A stretch of 33,451 nucleotides of DNA from the NCBI GenBank assembly GCA_964538885.1, contig CAZIHR010000108.1, positions 1 to 33,451 on the forward strand. Direction: 5' to 3'. The notes below the pieces were generated by a model. That model was not told where the DNA came from. It made no database searches and saw only the letters and a list, made by a program, of their open reading frames with translations. This document shows positions 15,925-22,947 of the stretch, in pieces; the first letter of the stretch is position 1, and each line of letters begins with the position of its first letter. Origin of the DNA: JAPOPJ01 sp964538885. Its GTDB lineage: Archaea > Thermoproteota > Nitrososphaeria > Nitrososphaerales > Nitrosopumilaceae. The position numbers and the translations under genes are program-made.

Positions 15925-17066
15925 GTCCCTGTCTTGGCCAGAATCTTCTCAATACTTCCGGATTTGGCAGATAGGTAACTTAGTGCATCCGTGTAGGTTA
16001 TGAGATTTTTGTCAAAATTGGCAGCTACCAACGAAGCGGATTTGTTTCCAACCTCCGATAGACATTTTTTGTCGGGTGTCACTATGGGTACTACCTTGGT
16101 TTCTACCCCATCTTGGTTTTTTGAGGTGTATCTGTCAAGGACATTTTTGAACTGAGATCTTGAGATGTATCTCAAGTCAAACATCTTACGTAATAAAACC
16201 GCCTTGCTTACCTTGTATTTTTTGGACAACGTATTCAGGGTTTCTGTCTCTATGAGTTGGGTGTGCTTATCTCTGAACAGCGCCACTGCCTCTCTATCGG
16301 GAAGCAGAAATGAGGATGCGAATACATCGCACCATCGTTCAACGTTGTTCCTAGTTGCACGTACTGCATCGGGTGCACCTATAATAGTTTCTCCAAGAAG
16401 GATGTGGCCAAATTCATGCATCAGTGTGAATATCTTTGCCTCAATTCTGTCTTTTGAATTGACTACTATGACAAATGGATTTTCATCTGCCAATGCGAAC
16501 CCTCTTGCATCCTCAATGGGCATTGAGAATTGGAAGATCAGTAGGTTCAGCTCTTCTAATGCATCTCTTAAGTAACTAAACAATTTGTATGCATCATTAA
16601 GCTTTTTCTGTTTTTCAAATGACAGACCAAATAGTTTCCTCCACCTTGCAGCCACCTCTTTGGGCTCATCTGCCAAACTGATATTGTCTGCCTTCAGTTC
16701 TGTCCTACTACTTATGTTTTGAGAGAGTTCCATACCTATACCTTGTAGCCTTCTTGATCGTCTGATTGCCCAAACGGTTTTTTTATCAAACACATCTTTT
16801 TTGTGTGGCAGCATTCGGTAATCCTTTGGGAATGGTTTTTGTTCCTTAGGTTTTGACAAGAAAAATGATGCCAACGGATATTTGTATGCTGATGACAGAA
16901 TTCTGAGCTGTCTTAAGGTAGGGTGTGTTTTACCGGATTCCGTGTCCTGCATCATTTTAGGAGTTATCTTCAGCTTCTTGCTTGCCTCTTCTATACTCCA
17001 TCCTGAGCTTTCTCTAAGCCACCTCATAACTTTGGGTTCTATTGTAACAGCTAATGATTTGGGCAT
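15921..17066 (-). CDS. XRE-family HTH fused to ImmA/IrrE metallopeptidase
   Basis: The protein has 381 residues. An XRE helix-turn-helix occupies about residues 10-65 (WSIEEASKKLKITPKMMQDT then PTLRQLRILSSAY). A peptidase M78 domain carries the zinc motif HEFGH (His217-Glu218-His221) with a downstream acidic ligand candidate Glu243 (NVERWCDVFASSFLLP). A C-terminal zone of about 100 residues has no recognised motif. In known ImmA/IrrE systems the protease cleaves a repressor. In XRE-COG2856 plus PIN/DUF4411 pairs it is predicted to act as the antitoxin or regulator. The reading frame is uninterrupted, unlike the hsd fragments on both sides. It lies 33 bp downstream of the hsdM remnant and has an ATGA overlap with the DUF4411 gene. 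Confidence 0.92.
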   Translation of the reverse strand: MPKSLAVTIEPKVMRWLRESSGWSIEEASKKLKITPKMMQDTESGKTHPTLRQLRILSSAYKYPLASFFLSKPKEQKPFPKDYRMLPHKKDVFDKKTVWAIRRSRRLQGIGMELSQNISSRTELKADNISLADEPKEVAARWRKLFGLSFEKQKKLNDAYKLFSYLRDALEELNLLIFQFSMPIEDARGFALADENPFVIVVNSKDRIEAKIFTLMHEFGHILLGETIIGAPDAVRATRNNVERWCDVFASSFLLPDREAVALFRDKHTQLIETETLNTLSKKYKVSKAVLLRKMFDLRYISRSQFKNVLDRYTSKNQDGVETKVVPIVTPDKKCLSEVGNKSASLVAANFDKNLITYTDALSYLSAKSGSIEKILAKTGT

Positions 17067-17099
17067 ACGAGTTCCCCACTTAACATTACCAGTTTGTGT

Positions 17100-17249
17100 T
17101 TAGATCCCATAACCTATGCTCTCCATATTCTTCTTGATTTCTTTTTCAAGTTTCCTTCCCTCTACCATCTGATCCTTTAGTTCAGACGTAAACCTTTTCA
17201 TCTTTTCCTCAAAGCCCAATGTTGCACCTTTGGAATTTTTCCCCAACAA
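17100..17249 (-). pseudogene. hsdM: Remnant of type I modification methylase HsdM, ends fused
   Basis: A 49-codon open frame reads NSKGATLGFEEK, which resembles the first residues of many HsdM proteins. It runs directly into KRFTSELKDQMVEGRKLEKE and IKKNMESIGYG, which resembles the very C-terminus of HsdM (helical tail ending in LGYG). No methylase core (DPPW-type motif or SAM motif) remains. The simplest reading is one large internal deletion of about 1.4 kb, perhaps mediated by the similar FEEK stretches at both ends. It sits where hsdM belongs, upstream of the XRE-ImmA/DUF4411/hsdS genes. The identification rests on short similarity and is an inference. Confidence 0.6.
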
Positions 17250-17310
17250 TCAGGATGTATTTCTTGGATATTATAACCTACCAGTAACCTCACTGCTCTT
17301 GAGAAAACGA

Positions 17311-17319
17311 TTATTAATT
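17311..17319 (+). promoter_or_regulatory. TATA-like element for aspartate-semialdehyde dehydrogenase
   Basis: TTATTAATT is centred about 25 bp before ATG 17340, consistent with a leaderless transcript starting at that codon. That is why 17340 is preferred over the in-frame ATG 17322. Confidence 0.45.
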
Positions 17320-17339
17320 GAATGCAGGTATTCTTTGAC

Positions 17340-18416
17340 ATGGAAAAGAAGCGTGTTGCCATAATAGGCGTTACCGGTGCAGTGGGTCAAGAATTCGTAC
17401 AATCACTAAATGATCACCCATGGTTTGAGGTGACACAGATAGCTGCCTCAGAGCGCTCTGCAGGTAAAAAATATCTAGATGCAATAAGGAGTGAAGGTGG
17501 CATTATAGAGTGGGATGTAGGTGGAGAGATTCCCGAATACATCAAAGATATGACAGTCAGAAGTATTGACGAGTTAGACATAGAACAGTTGGATCTGATA
17601 TTTTCCGCAGTAGAGTCAGGACCTGCAAGAGACATAGAAACAAGGATGGCAGCACACCTACCCGTAATATCAACTAGCTCTGCTTACAGATATGAAGAAG
17701 ATGTACCAATACTCATACCAGGAATCAATGACGAACAGGCAGAGCTACTTGAGGTGCAAAAGAAAAATCGTAACTGGAAGGGATGGGTCGCCCCACTTCC
17801 AAACTGCACTACTACAGGTCTGGTAATCACACTAAAGCCGCTACTTGAAAAATATGGTGCAAAGAAGGTGCTCATGACATCAATGCAGGCAATATCTGGC
17901 GGAGGCAAATCTGGTGTGACAGCAATGGGAATTACCGACAACATACAGCCTTTTATTCCAAATGAGGAGAAGAAGGTGAGAAAAGAGACAAAGAAGATAC
18001 TAGGTAAACTAAAGGATGGTAAGATTGAGGAGGCAGACATCAGGGTAAGCTGTACTTGTACAAGGGTACCAGTGATAGATGGACATACAGAATCTGTCTT
18101 TGTTGAAACCGAAAAGGACATAGATCCCATCATGGCAAAAGAGACATACAACAAATACAATGACGAGATTACAGTATCAGGACTGCCATCTGCACCAGAT
18201 AACTATTATGCGTTCCATGAGGATCCCACGAGACCACAACCAAGAATGGAAAGGGATGTAGGTGGCGGCATGACAACGTCGATTGGACGCGTAGAAAAAG
18301 AGGAATTGTTTGACAATGGAATCAAATACGTGCTTTTTTCACACAACAAAAAGATGGGCTCTGCAAAAGGTGCCGTCTTGTTAGGAGAAATGCTTTACAA
18401 AAAAGGTAAAATTTAG
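17340..18416 (+). CDS. asd: Aspartate-semialdehyde dehydrogenase (ASD/malonyl-CoA reductase family)
   Basis: This NADP-dependent oxidoreductase of about 358 residues has the N-terminal nucleotide-binding motif VAIIGVTGAVGQEF, catalytic Cys156 in PLPNCTTTGL, the substrate loop SGGGKSGVTAMG, and His249 in VIDGHTESVF. It reduces aspartyl phosphate to aspartate semialdehyde for threonine, methionine and lysine synthesis. Caution: in Crenarchaeota the malonyl-CoA reductase of the 3-hydroxypropionate/4-hydroxybutyrate cycle is a close ASD paralogue, so a dual or alternative role in carbon fixation cannot be excluded from sequence. The start is ATG 17340 by promoter spacing; ATG 17322 is in frame upstream. 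The gene is monocistronic, and an Lrp regulator follows with its own promoter. Confidence 0.92.
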   Translation: MEKKRVAIIGVTGAVGQEFVQSLNDHPWFEVTQIAASERSAGKKYLDAIRSEGGIIEWDVGGEIPEYIKDMTVRSIDELDIEQLDLIFSAVESGPARDIETRMAAHLPVISTSSAYRYEEDVPILIPGINDEQAELLEVQKKNRNWKGWVAPLPNCTTTGLVITLKPLLEKYGAKKVLMTSMQAISGGGKSGVTAMGITDNIQPFIPNEEKKVRKETKKILGKLKDGKIEEADIRVSCTCTRVPVIDGHTESVFVETEKDIDPIMAKETYNKYNDEITVSGLPSAPDNYYAFHEDPTRPQPRMERDVGGGMTTSIGRVEKEELFDNGIKYVLFSHNKKMGSAKGAVLLGEMLYKKGKI

Positions 18417-18423
18417 AGATTTT

Positions 18424-18438
18424 TTGTAATTTTTACAA
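18424..18438. repeat. 15-bp inverted repeat after asd
   Basis: TTGTAA-TTT-TTACAA lies 8 bases after the asd stop and about 20 bp upstream of the lrp TATA box. It could be part of the asd 3' end or an upstream regulator site for lrp. Short A/T-rich palindromes are common by chance. Confidence 0.35.
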
Positions 18439-18445
18439 TAATAAC

Positions 18446-18483
18446 TTTATAAGAACCCGAAATATAGAACATTGTAGGTGTTC
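18446..18483 (+). promoter_or_regulatory. lrp promoter with operator-like palindrome
   Basis: The TATA box TTTATAAG (18446-18453) predicts transcription start near 18475. The palindrome GAACA-N7-TGTTC (18467-18483) spans that point. Lrp/AsnC proteins commonly bind such spaced palindromes and repress their own genes by covering the start site, so autoregulation is a reasonable inference. Confidence 0.55.
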
Positions 18484-18495
18484 TAAACGGCCAAA

Positions 18496-18954
18496 GTGGA
18501 TGAGCTTGATTTACAAATTTTATCAGAGCTATCCAATGATGCATCAATCTCAATACCACAACTATCCAAAAAAATCGACGTAAATTCATCAGTAGTATAC
18601 TCTAGAATTAAGCGGCTTGTAAAGAGGAAACTCATTGAACGCTTCACCATTATAGTTAATGACAATGAATTAGGATATACAGTAAAAGCATTAACAGGTA
18701 TAAACATGGACACCAAAAGAAGGGATCATATAATTGAGGAGCTTTTCAAGATTGACGGGGTAAGAGAAGTGGCAGAAGTTACAGGTAGATTCGACATACT
18801 AGTTACCATGTACTCAAAATCACTGGATCAGATGCACAAGGTGATCTCCGAGAGAATAGGCAGAATTCAGGGAGTCCAGTCCTCAGAATCATTCATTGAG
18901 ATGAAGTCACGCCAAAAAGCAATGCCATACATTCCACTAAAGGATGGTCGATAG
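18496..18954 (+). CDS. Lrp/AsnC-family transcriptional regulator
   Basis: The protein has 152 residues. The N-terminal helix-turn-helix (DELDLQILSELSNDASISIP then QLSKKIDVNSSVVYSRIKRL) covers about residues 2-50. The C-terminal RAM/effector domain contains IDGVREVAEVTGRFDILV and the expected beta-alpha-beta-beta-alpha-beta order. Such regulators form octamers and sense amino acids or related metabolites. The start is GTG 18496. ctaB begins 2 bases after its stop, so it is in one transcript with haem O synthase, which raises the possibility that it tunes respiratory haem supply (inference). Confidence 0.93.
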   Translation: MDELDLQILSELSNDASISIPQLSKKIDVNSSVVYSRIKRLVKRKLIERFTIIVNDNELGYTVKALTGINMDTKRRDHIIEELFKIDGVREVAEVTGRFDILVTMYSKSLDQMHKVISERIGRIQGVQSSESFIEMKSRQKAMPYIPLKDGR

Positions 18955-18956
18955 TA

Positions 18957-19886
18957 GTGCAGAGACAGAAATCTGAATCTTGTGTTGCAGTATACTATGA
19001 GCTGACAAAACCCAAGATCTGGTATCTGTTGGTGTTTACGGCGTTTGGTGCAACTCTTACTGCATCCAACATATATGATGTAAATGTCTCACTTGGAACA
19101 TGGGCACTTGTACTGTTTTCAGTGGCAGCAGGTTCGGCAGCTGCAAATACGTTGACAAACTATCATGACAGAGACATTGACGCGATCATGGAAAGGACAA
19201 AGAACAGGCCCCTGCCCTCAAAAAGGATTTACCCCGCAGAAAAAGCTAGGAACTTTGGACTTGTACTAGCAGCAATATCAATGGGATTGGCGTTTGCAAT
19301 CTCATTTACCACAACACTTGAACAGGGTGCTTGGGCTGCCGCATTTATCGCGTTTGGGTTGCTAAACAACGTCCTAATCTATTCGTATGTACTAAAGAGG
19401 AATTCCCGTACAAATATAATATTGGGTGGTCTGTGTGGAGGATCCCCACCCATGATCGGGTGGGTGGCAGTAAGTATGGCAGACTTGTGGACCATGGGAT
19501 TGGTAATGGCAGGACTAGTCTTTATCTGGATACCGATGCACATATGGGCACTTACGCTGCACTTTAAAGATGACTATAACAAGGTAAACGTTCCGATGCT
19601 TACAGCTGTACAATCAGAAAAGACGTCGGCAAGGACCATAGCTGGTTCCACCTTTGTGATGGTATTATTCTCTATAATGCCATTCTTTCTGCTTACTGGC
19701 GAGGGCGAACCATTTGTAGGGCAGATATATCTATGGACCGCAATAGCTGCAGGAGTACTGATGGTCATATTGTCAGCATGGGTAATTGCAAGACCAAAAG
19801 AAAGGGCATCATGGACACTGTTCAAATTCTCAAGTCCCTATTTGGCAGTCTTGTTTATTGCATTGATGGTCGATTCGGCACTATAA
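18957..19886 (+). CDS. ctaB: Protohaem IX farnesyltransferase (haem O synthase)
   Basis: This 309-residue polytopic membrane protein of the UbiA superfamily has about eight or nine hydrophobic segments. The prenyltransferase signature NYHDRDIDAIMERTKNRPLP lies at about residues 67-86. The second conserved loop HIWALTLHFKDDYNKVNVPM, followed by LTAVQSEK, is near residues 195-220. It adds a farnesyl group to haem B to make haem O, the precursor of haem A in the terminal oxidase. The start is GTG 18957, two bases after the lrp stop. Length and motifs are normal. Confidence 0.95.
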   Translation: MQRQKSESCVAVYYELTKPKIWYLLVFTAFGATLTASNIYDVNVSLGTWALVLFSVAAGSAAANTLTNYHDRDIDAIMERTKNRPLPSKRIYPAEKARNFGLVLAAISMGLAFAISFTTTLEQGAWAAAFIAFGLLNNVLIYSYVLKRNSRTNIILGGLCGGSPPMIGWVAVSMADLWTMGLVMAGLVFIWIPMHIWALTLHFKDDYNKVNVPMLTAVQSEKTSARTIAGSTFVMVLFSIMPFFLLTGEGEPFVGQIYLWTAIAAGVLMVILSAWVIARPKERASWTLFKFSSPYLAVLFIALMVDSAL

Positions 19887-19983
19887 ATGAGGTCTGCCCA
19901 TCGAGATTAACTGTATATGATTTGATAACAACGTGTACTTGATGATAGGTACAACGTATGTTCACATGCTCCAAAAACTACAT

Positions 19984-20013
19984 GTGGATTTTTTCTGAAA
20001 AATAGAGTCCACA
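19984..20013 (+). repeat. Hairpin-forming inverted repeat in the ctaB-20082 gap
   Basis: TGTGGA (19984-19989) and TCCACA (20008-20013) are complementary, with TTTTTT and AAAAAT facing each other inside, giving an imperfect stem of about 11 bp. It lies about 100 bases after ctaB. It could be a 3'-end structure or chance. Confidence 0.3.
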
Positions 20014-20081
20014 AAGAGATGGTAAATTATACATGCATATCGATTAAAGACTTAACACAATGCATGTTTTTATCTTAATGT

Positions 20082-20531
20082 ATGGTAACTAGTAAGAAAG
20101 CAGCGCCAAAAAGAAAGCGCGTAGAGAAGAGACCAAATCCAAAAACAAAGGCGGCATTTGAGAAGGCTTGGAAGGAATACAATGTGGCACTAAGTGTGTG
20201 GAAAGAATCCCTAGCACGATGGCAGAATGCAACAAACGATGCATTGATGACGTATCATAATGCATGTCAAATGGCCCTTGAATCAGATGCAGAGCTACTA
20301 AAAAAGGTCAGTTCCAGTTGGGAAGACACATGGGAAGAGATAGGCCCAGAATACATCAAACAACAAACAGTGACGATCGAAAATATCTTCAAGGAGACCA
20401 ACATCAGATCGATTAAAAAATTCAACGAACAGTGGGAAAAGTTTCTAAAAACATCTGGGAGTGATTCCATAAAGGCGTATCAGGAAGCCATCAAAAGATT
20501 TAACGAGGCGTGGCAACACAATCAGATGTGA
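20082..20531 (+). CDS. 19-residue-repeat helical protein, paralogue of the convergent gene
   Basis: This 149-residue hydrophilic, helix-rich protein has a basic N-terminus (KKAAPKRKRVEKRPNPKTK) that could bind nucleic acid or acidic surfaces. The bulky residues Trp80, Ile99, Trp118 and Ile137 fall exactly 19 residues apart, and each is followed by a similar pattern (hydrophobic-Lys...Ser/Thr-x-x-IKxF/Y). The segment AWKEYNVALSVWKESLARWQ matches LWKEYTKSLENWKSLFEQMQ of the gene at 20640-21050, so the two are paralogues facing each other across 108 bp. I do not recognise the family; its character is like phasins or other amphipathic surface-coating proteins, but that is speculation. There are no cysteines in catalytic patterns and no membrane segments. 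Confidence 0.75.
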   Translation: MVTSKKAAPKRKRVEKRPNPKTKAAFEKAWKEYNVALSVWKESLARWQNATNDALMTYHNACQMALESDAELLKKVSSSWEDTWEEIGPEYIKQQTVTIENIFKETNIRSIKKFNEQWEKFLKTSGSDSIKAYQEAIKRFNEAWQHNQM

Positions 20532-20639
20532 GGTTGCCTGCAACCACACACCATTTCACGGAATTTTGCTTTTTGTAGACGTATAATAATACTGTAAATC
20601 CACTGCATTCAAACATCGTATACTAAAGATTTAGCAGAG

Positions 20640-21050
20640 CTAGGACTTGGGCCACATGGAACTCCACGTATCGGCAAACTTTTTCATCATTTCACCATAT
20701 GCTGCCATCTGTTCCAAGCCCGATGAGGTCAATGCATTCTGCCAGTTCTCGACAAATTGCTTAAAGGCGACAGTGTTTGAATTGTCAAGTGTCTTTTGCC
20801 AAGATTCCCCAAATTCCTGAAAGGATCTTGCACCGGCATCATTTAGGGATTTTTGCCAGTTTTGGCCAAACTGCTTCATCGTAGTTACGTTGGATTCCTT
20901 GAGGGCTTTTTCCCAAACACTATTGAATTTTGACTGCATGTCACTATTTGCCGTCTGCATCTGCTCAAAGAGCGACTTCCAATTTTCCAGAGATTTTGTA
21001 TATTCCTTCCACAACGAGTCCCACTCGTTGGGTTTTTGCGATTCGGACAT
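20640..21050 (-). CDS. 19-residue-repeat helical protein (Trp repeat)
   Basis: This 136-residue acidic to neutral helical protein has Trp46, Trp65, Trp84 and Trp103 exactly 19 residues apart. Each repeat reads roughly W(Q/E)K(S/T/A)L-x6-(F/M)KQF-x3, for example WQKSLNDAGARSFQEFGES then WQKTLDNSNTVAFKQFVEN. The N-terminus (NEWDSLWKEYTKSLENWKSL) is similar to that of the convergent paralogue at 20082. The start is ATG 21050; a TTG one codon upstream is also open. A TATA-like AATTTAAAA about 26 bp upstream suggests a leaderless transcript. The function is unknown. The regular tryptophan spacing suggests a long solenoid or bundle, possibly coating a granule or membrane (inference). Confidence 0.78.
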   Translation of the reverse strand: MSESQKPNEWDSLWKEYTKSLENWKSLFEQMQTANSDMQSKFNSVWEKALKESNVTTMKQFGQNWQKSLNDAGARSFQEFGESWQKTLDNSNTVAFKQFVENWQNALTSSGLEQMAAYGEMMKKFADTWSSMWPKS

Positions 21051-21258
21051 CAACTAGGAAGAACATGCTGCTTTTTTAAATTGATCTATAGATGACTGGA
21101 AATCAGCAAAAAACACCAACATGGTATGACCTGTGGCAGTTGTGTACTGGGAATGTCTCCTCAGTAATCCTCATCAAACAGGTGATAATTTCAAATCTAG
21201 ATACAAGATGATGAAAAATTGGTATCTTTACAAATACACGTAAGATAGATGTCATTTT

Positions 21259-22596
21259 CTAAATTTGTTTGAAATATGATTCTGGCTTGAGCTTGTCCAG
21301 TCCAGGTATTCGTGCAAGCTCAAAACCTTCAGAGGGCTTTGAGAGAGACCTTGTTGCATCTATACCCATCTTTGCAGTCTGTAACTTTTTTTGGTCACTG
21401 GACGGATCAAGACTTGAGCCTCTAGTTTTTTTTATGATGATCATATCCCTGTCAGCCTGGAATCTAGTTGCCATGGCATATTCTACTGCATCTGCATCGT
21501 TGGGATCGATATCACTGTCAACCACAGTTACCTGTTTCAGGGAGCGGTGGAGCTCGAATGTTTTTTTTATTATATTATCTGCATCATCCTCTGACTTTTT
21601 TTTGATCTGTACCACGGCATGAAGCCAGTTACAACCCCCATTTGTCATTGAGACCTGTCGTGTCTGTCTGAATGCTTTTTTTAGCTCCCCATTAAGTTTG
21701 GATTCTATTGGCATGCCCATGAGCAACCGGTGTTCTGCATAGCCAGACAGGATGTCATGGAATATAGGGTTGTTTCTATAATAAAGACGATTCAGCTCAA
21801 ATACTGGCTGTTGTCGCTTGTAATCATAAGTCTGCAGCATCTCCACCATCCATTCTTGATGTGTTCTGTCTTGCAGGATCGTTCCTTCCATTACAATTTC
21901 TGTACCTGACGGGACAGACAATTTTGTGAGGGGAAGTTTTGTCATGTCTAACTTGTTGTTCAAAAGTGAGTTTGCAATGCTGATTTCATCTTTGCCCCAT
22001 TCTTCTTGATATGCACCTGCAATGGAGACGGCAGGGTGTACACCCACCGTGATTGCCACCTTCAGATCCTCACCGTGGCTTTGTGCATCTAAGAAACATC
22101 TGTGAAGGTGCCTTCCCTCCACCATTCTTATCGAAAAATGATTCCTGTCAATGGGCATAAGTCTGTGGAAAGAGGAGTTTTGTTTTCCCGTATCTGGATT
22201 CCTGACGTGAATTATGGAAGATGTAATGAATGGACCAGACTCTTTCTCAAAATGAGTCACAGTTGGAAGTAAAGTTAGATCTTTTGATGTATTCTGGAAG
22301 AATTTGCCCGAGCCTATTATATGAGGTCTCTTGGCATGTTTTATTGCATAGATTATTCTATCGTGTATTCCACTAGTATCACATCCAATTCCCAACGCAA
22401 ATCTCTTTCGAGTTCCCAACAGGTTAGAGACCAGACGAAAATCACTTTCTTTGATATTTTCAAACAGTACTGCTGAAGAATTGTTGGCCATTGCAGTTAC
22501 CGCGGCAATTTCATATTTGGTGGTGACGCGTTTTTTGATCACTTTGAGATCATGGCTTTTTCTTAACAAACTCAAGTAATGACGAAGATCACTCAT
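21259..22596 (-). CDS. ubiD: UbiD-family prenylated-FMN decarboxylase
   Basis: This 445-residue protein has the UbiD order: an N-terminal alpha-beta region (LRHYLSLLRKSHDLKVI), a prenyl-FMN/metal pocket with SSFHRLMPIDRNHFSIRMVE and EGRHLH, VGVHPAVSIAGAY, and a C-terminal domain with VVDSDIDPNDADAVEYAMAT. UbiD enzymes decarboxylate aromatic or unsaturated acids. In archaea one clade is anhydromevalonate-phosphate decarboxylase of the modified mevalonate pathway, a plausible role here because archaeal lipids need it. Oddity: the usual E-G-P-F-x-E/D catalytic loop reads Q247-E-W-M-V-E252, so the first glutamate position is Gln if the alignment is right. The start overlaps the upstream small gene by 8 bases. 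Confidence 0.88.
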   Translation of the reverse strand: MSDLRHYLSLLRKSHDLKVIKKRVTTKYEIAAVTAMANNSSAVLFENIKESDFRLVSNLLGTRKRFALGIGCDTSGIHDRIIYAIKHAKRPHIIGSGKFFQNTSKDLTLLPTVTHFEKESGPFITSSIIHVRNPDTGKQNSSFHRLMPIDRNHFSIRMVEGRHLHRCFLDAQSHGEDLKVAITVGVHPAVSIAGAYQEEWGKDEISIANSLLNNKLDMTKLPLTKLSVPSGTEIVMEGTILQDRTHQEWMVEMLQTYDYKRQQPVFELNRLYYRNNPIFHDILSGYAEHRLLMGMPIESKLNGELKKAFRQTRQVSMTNGGCNWLHAVVQIKKKSEDDADNIIKKTFELHRSLKQVTVVDSDIDPNDADAVEYAMATRFQADRDMIIIKKTRGSSLDPSSDQKKLQTAKMGIDATRSLSKPSEGFELARIPGLDKLKPESYFKQI

Positions 22597-22930
22597 TTTG
22601 TATCATATTTGCAATTTCAGTCATCAGAGTTTTGGCAGTATTGTGATCCAACTCTTTTTGAACAAAGCAGGAGATCAGTGCAATTCCATTCATCAGAGTA
22701 CTTATTCGTTCAGCAGTCAGTCTCATAAAAAGGGATTCGGATCTTGATGGGATTATGATCGTCGTGGTGGGTGTTGGGCCATATGCAATGGAGGCTATCA
22801 TTGAACCCAGTTTGTTGCCACCCTCAGAAACGGAGACAAAACACCCGTTGCTAAATTTCAAAATGCTCAAAGAGAAATTGCGGTTCTCCAAAGATACAAT
22901 CTTTTGTGAAAAACCGTTTGAAGAGTTCAA
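22589..22930 (-). CDS. Small alpha/beta protein coupled to the UbiD gene, unknown (PAC4-like by eye)
   Basis: About 113 residues start at TTG 22930; no ATG or GTG is available nearby. The pattern is short strands (SLSILKFSNGCFVSVSE), a glycine turn, a loop with TPTTTIIIPSRSES, then a long helix (LFMRLTAERISTLM), a strand (IALISCFV) and a final helix. This order resembles proteasome-assembly chaperone 4-type proteins, where an ordered S-x2-L-x2-RL(S/T) helix precedes a strand and a helix. The resemblance is by eye only. The 8-base overlap with the UbiD-family gene suggests co-translation. It has no catalytic motif, and a partner or chaperone role is only a guess. Confidence 0.6.
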   Translation of the reverse strand: MNSSNGFSQKIVSLENRNFSLSILKFSNGCFVSVSEGGNKLGSMIASIAYGPTPTTTIIIPSRSESLFMRLTAERISTLMNGIALISCFVQKELDHNTAKTLMTEIANMIQNE

Positions 22931-22947
22931 TACGCTATGAACAAATC

